A DNA stretch of 64,000 nt from Butyrivibrio sp. NC3005 (lineage in GTDB: Bacteria > Bacillota > Clostridia > Lachnospirales > Lachnospiraceae). The position numbers and the translations under genes are program-made. Location: assembly GCF_000424545.1 (NCBI RefSeq), contig NZ_AUKC01000005.1, forward strand, positions 94,755 through 158,754, given 5' to 3'. Every line of letters begins with the position of its first letter. Position 1 is the first letter of the stretch. Under the pieces are notes generated by a model. The model saw only the letters and a list, made by a program, of their open reading frames with translations. It did not search any database and was not told where the DNA came from. Shown in pieces: positions 39,003-47,955 of this stretch.

Positions 39003-39071
39003 AAGACGGACACACTGACTATCAGGTGCGAGAGCTGGTGCTCTCCACTTCAGATTGCAGTGACCCGTCTT
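39003..39071 (-). other. Long hairpin upstream of the sigma-like gene
   Basis: Outer stem AAGACGG-CACACTG with CAGTGACCCGTCTT, inner stem GAGAGC-TGGT-GCTCTC with flanking GGTG/CACT pairs. It is 69 nt and without a T-run. It could be a small RNA, an mRNA leader structure or an origin-type site; no relaxase supports the last. The remaining 39072-39252 shows nothing else clear. Confidence 0.45.
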
Positions 39072-39252
39072 CATTCGTGTCGCTTGCTATTTAGTTGCCG
39101 TTACCTGCAGAGGGATGAAGAATTCCTTAAAGCGCTTGGGAATCGACTCTGTAGATTGCGGTGTAAATCTTGTTTACATATGTAATTCTAAGAAAAATGG
39201 AGAAATAATACGTTCCCCCAAAAATCAAACTTTTAGTTCGAAAAAATCGAAC

Positions 39253-39582
39253 TTATCTTTTTGCAACTGCTCTCATCTGGAGAAGCATGATCTGCCTCGT
39301 GCTTTCATCGAGAGAAGCAAACAATTTCAATAATTCTGCGGAGTCAGCATCAAGATTAGGCGTCTTCTGCGTACCACAAACCAGATATTCCACAGTAGTT
39401 CCAAGAGTCTTCGCAAGTTCCGCGATCATGCTCTGTTTCATATCTCCGTGATCATTTTCGTAATAGGAAATCATGCTTTTCTTGGTAAGCATTGCTTCCG
39501 CAAGCTGTTCTTGTGTAATACCTTTTCTGATCCTTGCTGCTCTGATACGCTGCCCCAATGTCTCTTCCTTAACGTTTTTCAT
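39253..39582 (-). CDS. XRE-family transcriptional regulator
   Basis: 109 aa from ATG 39582 (MKNVKEETLGQRI, GAGGAAGAG upstream). A helix-turn-helix domain at about residues 9-65 (IRAARIRKGITQEQLAEAML, KSMISYYEN) is followed by a short helical tail. DNA-binding regulator of unknown target; probably controls genes of the left end of the element. Confidence 0.85.
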   Translation of the reverse strand: MKNVKEETLGQRIRAARIRKGITQEQLAEAMLTKKSMISYYENDHGDMKQSMIAELAKTLGTTVEYLVCGTQKTPNLDADSAELLKLFASLDESTRQIMLLQMRAVAKR

Positions 39583-39628
39583 CTCTTCCTCTTTCCGGGT
39601 GATAACCGGAAAAAAGGACAAAATAAAA

Positions 39629-39675
39629 GACGCATGAAAAGAGTCAGCTTAATGCCGATTATCTTTTCATGCGTC
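39629..39675 (-). terminator. Terminator after the Cys-rich gene
   Basis: Perfect 14-bp stem GACGCATGAAAAGA/TCTTTTCATGCGTC; on the minus strand TTTTATTTT follows. Confidence 0.75.
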
Positions 39676-39756
39676 CGCGGTGGGTCAAGCCCCCATATCA
39701 TGAAGCCCTAATTCATTTTTGTGCAGCACATATACTGTGCCAGTTACAGGTCTTTC

Positions 39757-39963
39757 TTACAAGTAACATTTACCATGTAAATCTGCTCTCTTAAGAATAT
39801 CTCTTTCAGTAAAATTCTTAAGAGTCACAGCCCTGGTGCATTTGTGGGTATGACATCTTATGATGATTCCATTCATTGCCGGAGTATCCATGTCTCCGGT
39901 AACTGCATAAGCCATCTTCATAGACTTTTTGCACTTCTTACAATAAAATTCTATCTCCTGCAT
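39757..39963 (-). CDS. Small Cys-rich (zinc-ribbon-like) protein
   Basis: 68 aa: CKKCKKS near the N-terminus and CHTHKC further on give two Cys pairs likely to bind zinc. Similar short proteins are found in mobile elements of Clostridia, without a known function. GGAGGTGAGGAG precedes the start. Confidence 0.65.
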   Translation of the reverse strand: MQEIEFYCKKCKKSMKMAYAVTGDMDTPAMNGIIIRCHTHKCTRAVTLKNFTERDILKRADLHGKCYL

Positions 39964-39972
39964 TCTGACTCC

Positions 39973-40080
39973 TCACCTCCGATTCAGTATGGTTGTAATC
40001 CGAAGCTTGAAAAGGAAAGGGAAAGTCACCTTTGCAAGTTGTTGATTTGGTACAGAATGCGCAGAGGGTAGATGTTTCAT
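39973..40080 (-). CDS. Possible 35-aa leader ORF
   Basis: ATG 40080 to TGA 39973, ending MKHLPSAHSV..ITTILNRR, with a weak AGGGGG site close to the ATG. Its stop lies in the GGAGGTGA that serves as ribosome site for the Cys-rich gene, so coupling is conceivable. No family recognised; it may be chance. Confidence 0.25.
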   Translation of the reverse strand: MKHLPSAHSVPNQQLAKVTFPFLFKLRITTILNRR

Positions 40081-40246
40081 TGCCCCCTACGCATGTAAAC
40101 ATCATTCATCATTAGCCTCTTCCCTCCATATTCCCTGATCTATACAGACAAGTTCCGAATGCACTGAGGTTGTGCTGCCTGTATGTTGCCTCCCTACTAA
40201 TATCTTTCTTCAGTTGTCACATCCACTATATCGAACTGATGTACTT

Positions 40247-40335
40247 ATTTTAATACCAAATATTTGGCAAATCAATAGTCACTTTAGTCTACTTATACCA
40301 AATTATTTGCCGATGATTTAAAAAAGTGGTACTAT
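40247..40335. promoter_or_regulatory. Divergent promoters with two operators (CI-like switch)
   Basis: Operator 1, TACCAAATATTTGGCA (40254-40269, perfect core CCAAATATTTGG), lies in the spacer of a leftward promoter TTGATT-17 bp-TAAAAT (40247-40275). Operator 2, TACCAAATTATTTGCC (40296-40311), overlaps the -35 TTTGCC of a rightward promoter with -10 TACTAT (40330-40335). The operator starts are 42 bp apart. The 40081-40246 stretch before them holds nothing else clear. Confidence 0.7.
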
Positions 40336-40374
40336 ATAGGAAAATAATTCTCATTTTTTAGAAAGAGGTATGCC

Positions 40375-41127
40375 ATGAAAGATGTTGGAGAGCTCCTGAG
40401 CCATTTTCGTAAGAAGTCGGGTCTTACACAGCTTAAACTTGCTCAGGAATTAGAGAAAAACGGAGTAAAGATAGGATACCGTTCCGTATCCAGTTGGGAG
40501 AAAAACGTCTGCGAGCCAACAGTCACAGTATTTTTGAATATATGCAAGATCCTGAATATCTCCGATGTGATGGAAGCGTACTTTGGAGAAAATACCAGTA
40601 ATCCATTCAATAACCTGAATGAAGCTGGACGAAAAAAGGCTATGGAATATATAGCGCTTCTAGAAGGATATAATAATGGCGAATACCTGAAGGAAAAAAC
40701 TGTTGAAGAAAGTTTAGAAGATGATGAGCACTTACACGTAGTAGAATTCCCGACATCTACGGTTTCTTTTATCCGTGTTTATGATAATCGTGTATCCGCC
40801 GGTCTTGGAAATTTCCTAGAAAGTGATTCTTATGATGAATTAAGCCGCAAAGACCACAATGTTCCGGCAGATGCCGATTTCGGTGTCCGTATCACCGGCG
40901 ACAGTATGCAGCCAATATATATAAACGGTCAAATCGTATGGGTTCATCAGCAGGAAACACTTGAAGAAGGGCAAATAGGTATTTTTGAGCTGAATGGAGA
41001 CTGCTACTGTAAGCAGCTTCATTATGAAAACCAACAGGCTCAGCTCATATCCATAAATAAAGAATACGCTCCCATAACAGTCAAAGAAGGTGATTTCTTC
41101 CGGACTTTTGGACGCGTACTCAGCTAA
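40375..41127 (+). CDS. CI/LexA-like repressor (XRE + peptidase S24)
   Basis: 250 aa. The N-terminal helix-turn-helix (residues about 5-65, RKKSGLTQLKLAQELEKNG) is joined to an S24 self-cleavage domain with Ala-Gly in RVSAGLG (about 142), Ser in GDSMQPIY (about 178) and Lys in CYCKQL (about 213). This is the phage CI type that autocleaves after DNA damage with RecA help. It very likely binds the two operators just upstream and ties element induction to the SOS response (inference). GAAAGAGGT precedes the start. Confidence 0.92.
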   Translation: MKDVGELLSHFRKKSGLTQLKLAQELEKNGVKIGYRSVSSWEKNVCEPTVTVFLNICKILNISDVMEAYFGENTSNPFNNLNEAGRKKAMEYIALLEGYNNGEYLKEKTVEESLEDDEHLHVVEFPTSTVSFIRVYDNRVSAGLGNFLESDSYDELSRKDHNVPADADFGVRITGDSMQPIYINGQIVWVHQQETLEEGQIGIFELNGDCYCKQLHYENQQAQLISINKEYAPITVKEGDFFRTFGRVLS

Positions 41128-41163
41128 CATTTTTATTTTATTTCAATCGGGGAGGTTATAGAT

Positions 41164-41367
41164 ATGTCAGTCATAAATCATCTTCGAGAAATACGTACAG
41201 GTAAAGGGCTCACCCAAAAAGAAGTAGCTGATGCACTTTCTATCAGCAAGGACTCCCTATCCCGGTACGAAACCGGAAAGCAGGATCCAAGGCTTGATGT
41301 TGCGATCAGACTCAGTAAATATTTAGAAGTTTCAATGGAAATTCTATATGACGTTGCTGCCGATTAA
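41164..41367 (+). CDS. Small XRE-family regulator
   Basis: 67 aa, one complete Cro/CI helix-turn-helix (IRTGKGLTQKEVADALSISKD, SRYETGKQ) and little else. GGGGAGG precedes the start, 36 bp after the S24 repressor, so the two are co-transcribed. It could be a Cro-like partner. Confidence 0.88.
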   Translation: MSVINHLREIRTGKGLTQKEVADALSISKDSLSRYETGKQDPRLDVAIRLSKYLEVSMEILYDVAAD

Positions 41368-41424
41368 ATTCCGGCAGTGTCATAGTTAATGCAAGATCAT
41401 TTTTCCAAAAGCTTAGGTGTTGTT

Positions 41425-41706
41425 ATGGTTATAAATAAAGTTGATGTAATATGCGAACACAAATCCGATGGTTCCATCATTCCTCTGAGATTTCAGATTC
41501 TCGATGAAGACGGAGCCTATCAGCGATTCAACATAAAAGGATATAAACTAAATGAAGTAGACGGAGCCTACACAACCAAAGACTGTCTCTACGTCTCACG
41601 CGGCACAAATATATATGAATGCAAGATAGATGTGCTGGGATATAAGAAATTCGTGCGGCTATATTACTTCGTCGATAGGTCTCAATGGAAGCTGGGGTTT
41701 GATTGA
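41425..41706 (+). CDS. Hypothetical protein, 93 aa
   Basis: Starts at ATG 41425 (MVINKVDVICEH) after TTAGGTG; an upstream in-frame ATG at 41389 has no ribosome site. Predicted mostly beta strands (DGSIIPLRFQILDEDG, RFNIKGYKL), no membrane segment. Third gene after the repressor pair. Similar short proteins occur in firmicute genomes but I know of no function. Confidence 0.6.
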   Translation: MVINKVDVICEHKSDGSIIPLRFQILDEDGAYQRFNIKGYKLNEVDGAYTTKDCLYVSRGTNIYECKIDVLGYKKFVRLYYFVDRSQWKLGFD

Positions 41707-41797
41707 AGGATCAAACCCATTACATTTTTATTCCGATTCTACGAAATTTTCTTCTAATCTCTCAAAAGTTATATGTCAAAAAAACTTAAATTTAGGA

Positions 41798-41852
41798 ACC
41801 GTGTTACTTTAAGAACCTATTATATGCTTAATTTTTTATAAAGTAACACGGT
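41798..41852. terminator. Hairpin between convergent genes
   Basis: Perfect 14-bp stem ACCGTGTTACTTTA/TAAAGTAACACGGT with a 27-nt loop between the + strand repressor operon and the minus-strand DUF262 genes. No strong T-run, so its terminator role is likely but not certain. Confidence 0.55.
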
Positions 41853-41936
41853 ACATCTTTCCCGACTGATTCTATGTCCCGTCAATTGCATCACAGCTAT
41901 CAAAAATCAATAGCATGACACCATAAGCAACATACA

Positions 41937-44699
41937 TTATATTTCAACAGTATAATCTTTCCAGCTTAGTGCAGGAACCACAATAACCTCACTCCAAATT
42001 TTTCTCGGTCTCTGACCACCGTATTTATCATACGTAACATTTCCTGGAACAAATGAAGATCCAAAGGCAGTCTGATACTCATTATTCCACAATTCAATCC
42101 AATGGTCATAATTACCTATTTTCTTTGGTTCTTTTTCTAAGCTTTCAAACTTGCTCTTCCACTGTAAAACATTCTTTTCTGAAAGAGCAATTGAATTAGT
42201 ATCAATTTGTGCTTCACTCACATTTACCGCAAACTTACAATTTTTAATTCCGCCAAACTCATACACTCTAATACTGTATTTCCCATCATCGATATCAATT
42301 GTCCAGAAATTATTCTTAATTTTTCTACCAATTCCTGACAGATTAAAATAAACCCTATAACTCAAATCCATGTTACGATTGACAGTATTTCCTGACAAAT
42401 CCCATCCCCATGAAGTTTTTTTTGAATGCTGATACTTACCGGAATTTTCCGCGTCAGGTGCAAATGTATATGTACTATCAGTAGAAGAAAATAATATTCT
42501 ATTTTCATCACCAGTAAAATAGTTACTCTTTTTATTGAAATCTTTTAATTTCGGTATTCTATCGATATAGGTGTGTCCGTTTTCGACCAAATAAGTTTTT
42601 ATGATAACAGGTACAGATTTCAATGTAACAATGCCTTTATCATTTTCCAGTTCATAATCCAGAAGTTCCTTTCCGCCAACAGCATATTTGGTAGCAAACC
42701 TAAGCCAACATTTTTCATATCCCTTGGTGGTATCAAAAAATTTGTTAATATTATCTAAGAATTTCTCGATTATTTTTTCATCAGTTACATTATTATTTGT
42801 CTTAAAATCAAGGAGAAGATCAAACATTATCTTCATATGATTTAACTGTTTGATTTTTTCTTCTGCAACATTGCCATACTCATCATCATCCCATTCAAGG
42901 AATGAATGATTCCAGACATGCTCATTATTACATGCGTTAATATTAATAGCATCTAAAAGACTTTTCTTTACTGAATCAAATTGTGAAGCATACGCAAATA
43001 CCGCTTTTGCCTCTCTAGTACGCATAAGTTCTTTGAACGAATCAGTTTCTTTTATGAGGCTTATATACGCTTTAAGTTTGGCACCATCCCATTTTGCTCT
43101 TCCACTCCAGTCTCCCAAGTCCCATTTTCCCAAGAACCCACATATATAATATAAGTAACCCCATCTCCATCTGCCTATTGGAACTTCATCAATATCTACT
43201 TCTGATGCAGCTCCATCTAAGATAATCTTTGACTTTATTTTTCGTTCTATAACTCTACACTTCAGATCATCCATTATTTCAAATGATACAAATGGAGAAT
43301 CAATTTCAAAGTCGGTTTTCACAAAATATTCATCTACAGATGTATTGCTGGTGTTAGCTATTCCTTCTATCATCCTCGTGATAATATCTGCAAGCGCCTT
43401 TTCACCGGCTGTCTTCCAACTATCAAACCCCAAATCGCCCAAAGCACTTCTAAATTGTTCCCACTTAGTAGCAATAAGCGAATTATCATCTTTGTTGTTA
43501 TTCCTATTCCATAATCTTGAAACAAACAGCACAAATGCAATTGCATGTATCCTAGTATATTCTTCTCTAATATTAAAGTCTTTATACTTAAAGGATAATT
43601 CCGTCCCACTGTTACAAAGAACTTCAAATACTGATTTTAACATATAAAGATACTTTGAAATTTTATCATCGCTAACTCGTTCCTGGCTTATCTTATAAAT
43701 AACATCCTCATACGACTCATTAGAATTGATAGTAGAAACACTCAGGTCAGAAGGAATATTGCGCTCATTCACTAATGAATATACATAATAAACTAGTCTA
43801 AACCATTTCTCGCTCTCTTCATTAATTGCATTAGTCTTCTCTAGTAGTGAGTTTTCTTGCATACTGTTATAAAGACAATCAATATAAGCTCTATCATATG
43901 ACCAAGAAATTGTATCTGCTAATGCTTCCTGCTCATCATCTGCACAGTATGCTAAATCCTTAATATGCTTCGTCTCAATCTCATCTATCATAGCCTTGAG
44001 ATTCTCAAAATTTGTTAAACGCTTACCACGTGCATTCATTCGTGTGTACTTTTTTGCAGCATCTATCTCCGCATACTTATCATCACAATCACTTAAGCAC
44101 GTAAAATAAACTGCAGGACAAGACGTATTATTTAAACTTGCCCAAAACGTCCCAAACTTTTCTTCATAATCTGAGAGTTTTCCGGATAACATGCATAAAA
44201 AATTCACACATGATACTACTGTAGGATCGTTTTCCCACTTATTCTTAAACCAGCTTTCATTTCTTATATCTGCTTGCTTATCTGCTTCTGATTTATCTGA
44301 ATGCAGGATTTCAAATAACTCATCCGACTTCTCTACGTTATGTAAAAATGCAAAAAACTCTGATGCGGAATTTCTTGTCTTATAATCAAATTTCCACTCA
44401 TCTATCTCACCGGTATTATCTGTTGCCATAGCCAAATACCAATGTAATAAATATAAAGATGTTAATCTTTGCTGCCCATCAACAGGATAGAAAATCTTGT
44501 CTGTTTCATTACCATAAATATAATTAAAATCCATTCTAAGATTAGGATTCTGCAAAATATCAATCCATTCATCGATTAATCGTGTTCTCACGCTAATAGC
44601 TTTAGGATCATTTCTTCCCTGAGCATAATCACGTTGAATAATAGGAATAATGATTTTTTTATTTTTAACTAATTCTTGAAAATTATCTTCTCTTCTCAT
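41937..44699 (-). CDS. DUF262 protein (GmrSD-like), 920 aa
   Basis: The N-terminal DUF262 domain has IIPIIQRDYAQGR and the nucleotide-binding motif PVDGQQRLTSLYLLHWYL (about residues 68-85). DUF262 is the GmrS-type NTPase/DNA-sensing half of type IV restriction enzymes that cut modified DNA. The middle is helical with NARGKRLTNFENLKAMID. The last 250 residues look beta-rich and are not recognised. No clear DUF1524 HNH motif is seen. It starts 4 nt after the stop of another DUF262 gene, so the two are translated together. Probably one half of a phage-defence pair (inference). Confidence 0.82.
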   Translation of the reverse strand: MRREDNFQELVKNKKIIIPIIQRDYAQGRNDPKAISVRTRLIDEWIDILQNPNLRMDFNYIYGNETDKIFYPVDGQQRLTSLYLLHWYLAMATDNTGEIDEWKFDYKTRNSASEFFAFLHNVEKSDELFEILHSDKSEADKQADIRNESWFKNKWENDPTVVSCVNFLCMLSGKLSDYEEKFGTFWASLNNTSCPAVYFTCLSDCDDKYAEIDAAKKYTRMNARGKRLTNFENLKAMIDEIETKHIKDLAYCADDEQEALADTISWSYDRAYIDCLYNSMQENSLLEKTNAINEESEKWFRLVYYVYSLVNERNIPSDLSVSTINSNESYEDVIYKISQERVSDDKISKYLYMLKSVFEVLCNSGTELSFKYKDFNIREEYTRIHAIAFVLFVSRLWNRNNNKDDNSLIATKWEQFRSALGDLGFDSWKTAGEKALADIITRMIEGIANTSNTSVDEYFVKTDFEIDSPFVSFEIMDDLKCRVIERKIKSKIILDGAASEVDIDEVPIGRWRWGYLYYICGFLGKWDLGDWSGRAKWDGAKLKAYISLIKETDSFKELMRTREAKAVFAYASQFDSVKKSLLDAININACNNEHVWNHSFLEWDDDEYGNVAEEKIKQLNHMKIMFDLLLDFKTNNNVTDEKIIEKFLDNINKFFDTTKGYEKCWLRFATKYAVGGKELLDYELENDKGIVTLKSVPVIIKTYLVENGHTYIDRIPKLKDFNKKSNYFTGDENRILFSSTDSTYTFAPDAENSGKYQHSKKTSWGWDLSGNTVNRNMDLSYRVYFNLSGIGRKIKNNFWTIDIDDGKYSIRVYEFGGIKNCKFAVNVSEAQIDTNSIALSEKNVLQWKSKFESLEKEPKKIGNYDHWIELWNNEYQTAFGSSFVPGNVTYDKYGGQRPRKIWSEVIVVPALSWKDYTVEI

Positions 44700-44703
44700 A
44701 GTC

Positions 44704-47208
44704 CTATTCCCTTCCGTAATACTTACTCATTGAACTAATCATATCCATAATGTATTCTTTTCGTTCATTCATAAGCCACTGTTCAGTAGAAGTTTCTAAA
44801 TCAATATATTTACCCATTAAAACATTTGAAGTGGCAATCGGTAAAAATACAGTTCCCTTATCAACAACATACTTTCTCTTTCCACTAAAATTTACATCTC
44901 TATATTTACCTGCTCTGTTAATAGAAACCGGAAGTAACATCATGTTTCCCATCGAATTATCATTCATAAACGCAGCAAGAGTCACATAGTCTGTCTGAAC
45001 ACCCAGACTATAATCCGATGGATTAATACTTTCATCTTTCTTAAAAAAAGCACGAATCTGATCTTCAATACGGTACTTTGTTCCTACTAAGAAAGATCTT
45101 ATTTTCTCTCGTGAAGTATCATCTACGATTTGTGCTCTCTTCGTTCCATGATTACCAAAAGATATATCCTGGGCAGGTATACCAGAATTATCATATACTA
45201 TATTCAATAAGTCTCTGTAATAATTTCTGATAAAATTTGATTTAACATTTTTTTCTTCTGCGTCTTCTGCCCAAAATCCAGATGGGTCCGCAACTTTAAT
45301 GTCAATGCCATGCCATGAGATTAAACTTGGCAAAGGAGATGTTTTTTTCAAACGTTGATATTCAGTATCAATCTTGTTATCCCAGAATAAATAGTCGCTT
45401 CTAAAAAGCATGCAAACTTCTTGATCATAATATTTTTCATCATGAAAGAATTCATTTGCTTCCGTATCAAAATGTTCGCTTGCAAGGATTTCAGCTATTC
45501 TCACACTCACGTTATATTTAAACAATAAATCTCTTGTAAATTCCTTAATCTTGAAATATCTCCAAATATCAAAATACATATCATAACGATTCTTAGCATT
45601 CTTAAAGCACTGATCCGTATATTCCTTTTCTTCAGTCTCTCCTTGCATCTCATCGATATCTATCTCATACAAAGCTTCAATATACCCCTTATATATATTA
45701 TTGTTAGGATTGCTGAAAATCTCCAATAGTCTAACTTTTTCTTCTAAGGGTGCTTTTTCAATGTAACCCTCATTCGTAGAATAGATATGCTCTATATCCC
45801 ATTTACCAGTGATTTTATCAAAAAAGCTGAATCCAAATCTATTAATCGGATTTGAAGAATTAGTAATTGCAACATTATGAGCAACAAGAATATTTCTAAT
45901 AGTATCATTCGGATACCTTACCTTCTTTACTGTATCAGCAATACCATCAGCAAACAGTAATTCACAAACAGCATTCTTAATAATCTCAGTTCTTGTATTT
46001 TTAGAAGATGCCAGCACCTCCAAATACTTGTCCAAGACCTTTCCATCATCTAGCTCGATCATTTTGTACAAAGAAAGTAAATTATAAATTTCATTATTGT
46101 CATAGAGTTCTTTTATTCCGTCAAAAAGATCACACACTTCCCTCCAAGCTGCTATCATTACTGAAGCAGATACTTCATCAACATTTTCATCCGAATATTT
46201 AGCATCTCTAAGTTCACTATCAATCCACTGTTTAACAGCCTTAAATAAAGAATTCTCTTCATATTGATTTCGTTCAATATTGTTCTTCTTTATTAACAAA
46301 AGAAAAATAGCATCAATCCTTGTCAACTGCTCATATTCTGTTTTTACAGATGAACCTATTGGCAGGAATTTCCAAAGTTCATCATTGTGTAATTCATTCT
46401 CGTAAATATCCCATATTTCTGAAATAAGCGTCTGTCGATCCTTAAGGTTAATCTCTCCTTTTCCATAATACTCCGGATTCATAAAGAGTGATTTTATAAG
46501 CTCCGAATCTGTAAGTTCCAGTCTTCCTGTATTTCTATCTGCAAAAATCTTCTGCTCCTTTTTATTCATATCCGCAGAGGACTCATCAATTTCGTCCCAA
46601 ATGAACTTGGTCTTTTCAAGCAATATTTTATAAAGATATGTAGCAAATGCACTTACTAATCTATTCTCATCGTATTCTACATAATTTTCATCAAGTAGCT
46701 CTATAAATGCATTGTTCCTTTTCAAGAGCCATTTTTTCACAAAATAATAAGCCTGTAGAATATATGCAGCATCTATATTTGTACTCTCTGAATCATCAGA
46801 CAATGTTTGTAAAAATTCCCTCGATTTTTTTCTCGACTCATATTCAATTGAGAATTTCAATGGGAATTTTTTATCTGAAAGAGAACATAGTGCTTTCATA
46901 ATAATATACAACGTTGTTAATCTCTGCTGACCGTCAATTACGCTATATCCATTTTCAGTCTTTTTTAATACCAATGGCTGGAGACAATATTCAGTATCAC
47001 GAACACAAGAATTGAGTTCTGTAATTACTTCATTTTCATCCATATAATCATTCTTTAAGAATCTATGATCTTCAACCAGTCTATCTTCAAAAATATCTTC
47101 AAGTAATTCTCGTACATTTACTTCATCCCAACGATAACCACGCTGATAACTTCCGATAACATATGAAAAACCAACTACATCCTTTAGTAATTTATAATTT
47201 TCATCCAT
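44704..47208 (-). CDS. DUF262 protein (GmrSD-like), 834 aa
   Basis: The N-terminal DUF262 domain has the family hallmark GSYQRGYRW and VIDGQQRLTTLYIIMKAL (about residues 90-105). Near residue 470 is WDIEHIYS, which resembles the DUF1524 His motif of GmrD-type nucleases. The C-terminal third includes LAAFMNDNSMGNMMLLP and a basic end. It resembles GmrSD (restriction of glucosylated or otherwise modified DNA), but is paired with a second large DUF262 protein. AGGAGAGG precedes the start. It heads the two-gene unit. Confidence 0.85.
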   Translation of the reverse strand: MDENYKLLKDVVGFSYVIGSYQRGYRWDEVNVRELLEDIFEDRLVEDHRFLKNDYMDENEVITELNSCVRDTEYCLQPLVLKKTENGYSVIDGQQRLTTLYIIMKALCSLSDKKFPLKFSIEYESRKKSREFLQTLSDDSESTNIDAAYILQAYYFVKKWLLKRNNAFIELLDENYVEYDENRLVSAFATYLYKILLEKTKFIWDEIDESSADMNKKEQKIFADRNTGRLELTDSELIKSLFMNPEYYGKGEINLKDRQTLISEIWDIYENELHNDELWKFLPIGSSVKTEYEQLTRIDAIFLLLIKKNNIERNQYEENSLFKAVKQWIDSELRDAKYSDENVDEVSASVMIAAWREVCDLFDGIKELYDNNEIYNLLSLYKMIELDDGKVLDKYLEVLASSKNTRTEIIKNAVCELLFADGIADTVKKVRYPNDTIRNILVAHNVAITNSSNPINRFGFSFFDKITGKWDIEHIYSTNEGYIEKAPLEEKVRLLEIFSNPNNNIYKGYIEALYEIDIDEMQGETEEKEYTDQCFKNAKNRYDMYFDIWRYFKIKEFTRDLLFKYNVSVRIAEILASEHFDTEANEFFHDEKYYDQEVCMLFRSDYLFWDNKIDTEYQRLKKTSPLPSLISWHGIDIKVADPSGFWAEDAEEKNVKSNFIRNYYRDLLNIVYDNSGIPAQDISFGNHGTKRAQIVDDTSREKIRSFLVGTKYRIEDQIRAFFKKDESINPSDYSLGVQTDYVTLAAFMNDNSMGNMMLLPVSINRAGKYRDVNFSGKRKYVVDKGTVFLPIATSNVLMGKYIDLETSTEQWLMNERKEYIMDMISSMSKYYGRE

Positions 47209-47260
47209 AAGAATACCTCTCCTACCATTTCTTTAAAAAACTCCAATATCTATTCGATAG

Positions 47261-47698
47261 TTATTCAGCCTGTACTTTTCCTAGTATTATCCTGTAAAAC
47301 GAATTATATCCAGCTAACTCAAGTTTACAAATCTGCCCTGCAGCGATTACTTGATTTACATCTTTTCTAATATCCTGACTTTTAGTTTGATATAGTAAGC
47401 ATTCTTTTTAGTATCATTTACAAGCAGATAATCTCAACAGGGCATAATCTGCCTGAAGGAAATAATAAAATCCTTCTGAAAATACCGGTCTTCCGTACAT
47501 AATATCCCTTTTCTTATCAAAGGGCGTATAGACCGCTCCGCTCTTGAGATCATAAAATTTTATGATGGAACCCGGGTATCCACCACAATCTGCATACTCT
47601 ATCAGGTCATATAAATCACTTGAATCTGACATGGCATAAGCGAGTCGGTCCTGACCGTATATTTTCTCTATGCAAAAGCCATTTAATTCTTTGAATCA
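47261..47698 (-). pseudogene. Decayed gene remnant
   Basis: One frame, read FKELNGFCIEKIYGQDRL.. through LIEYADCGGYPGS, FYDLKSGAVYTPF and GRPVFSEGFYYFLQADY, is open from 47698 without a start codon, meets a TGA at 47414, and continues after two stops to 47261 (NQVIAAGQICKLELAGYNSF). I take it as a single gene that lost its 5' end and gained stops. The first part resembles a family of short proteins with DLYDL..GG..GSVI patterns whose function I do not know. Confidence 0.5.
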
Positions 47699-47781
47699 TT
47701 TAATCATATACAGTACATCTCCCAAAACATTTTTTCATACTCGTCTTATATTTATTTCAAAATATGTTAATAAAAAAATCA

Positions 47782-47810
47782 TTTACAACTGACTTATATG
47801 ATTGTATAAT
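47782..47810 (+). promoter_or_regulatory. Promoter of the candidate ncRNA
   Basis: TTTACA (47782-47787), 17-bp spacer, consensus TATAAT (47805-47810). There is no protein-coding gene downstream on this strand; the predicted start is at about 47817. Confidence 0.75.
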
Positions 47811-47816
47811 TAGCAA

Positions 47817-47955
47817 GAACTAGAAGTTTAAGCGTTTTTGAATTCGGTGTTTATTTATAAATGCTTAATTCAAAAGCGGTGATCTTGAAATTATAAGGGC
47901 TTCACGAACGGTGTTTGTTTACAAATGCTTTAGTCGTGAAGTTCTTTTTATTTTC
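47817..47955 (+). ncRNA. Candidate ncRNA with two tandem conserved-tip hairpins
   Basis: Two hairpins in tandem. Hairpin 1 has outer stem TTTTGAATT/AATTCAAAA (47836-47844, 47867-47875). Hairpin 2 has outer stem CTTCACGA/TCGTGAAG (47900-47907, 47934-47941), extended by G-T and G-C pairs. The stems differ fully, but the tips are alike: CG-GTGTTT-x-TTTA-y-AAATGC-TT, where x-y is A-T in tip 1 and G-C in tip 2, a compensatory change. Two conserved G-T pairs fit an RNA made from the + strand; on the other strand they would be A-C. TTTTTATTTT after hairpin 2 makes it the terminator. It ends over the last bases of the convergent SIR2 gene. No known family was recognised. Confidence 0.65.

Noticed and set aside
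47832..47941. CRISPR-like or type III toxin-antitoxin RNA repeats
   Set aside because: Only two repeats, with variable outer stems and shared tips instead of spacers; no Cas genes and no ToxN-like gene next to them.
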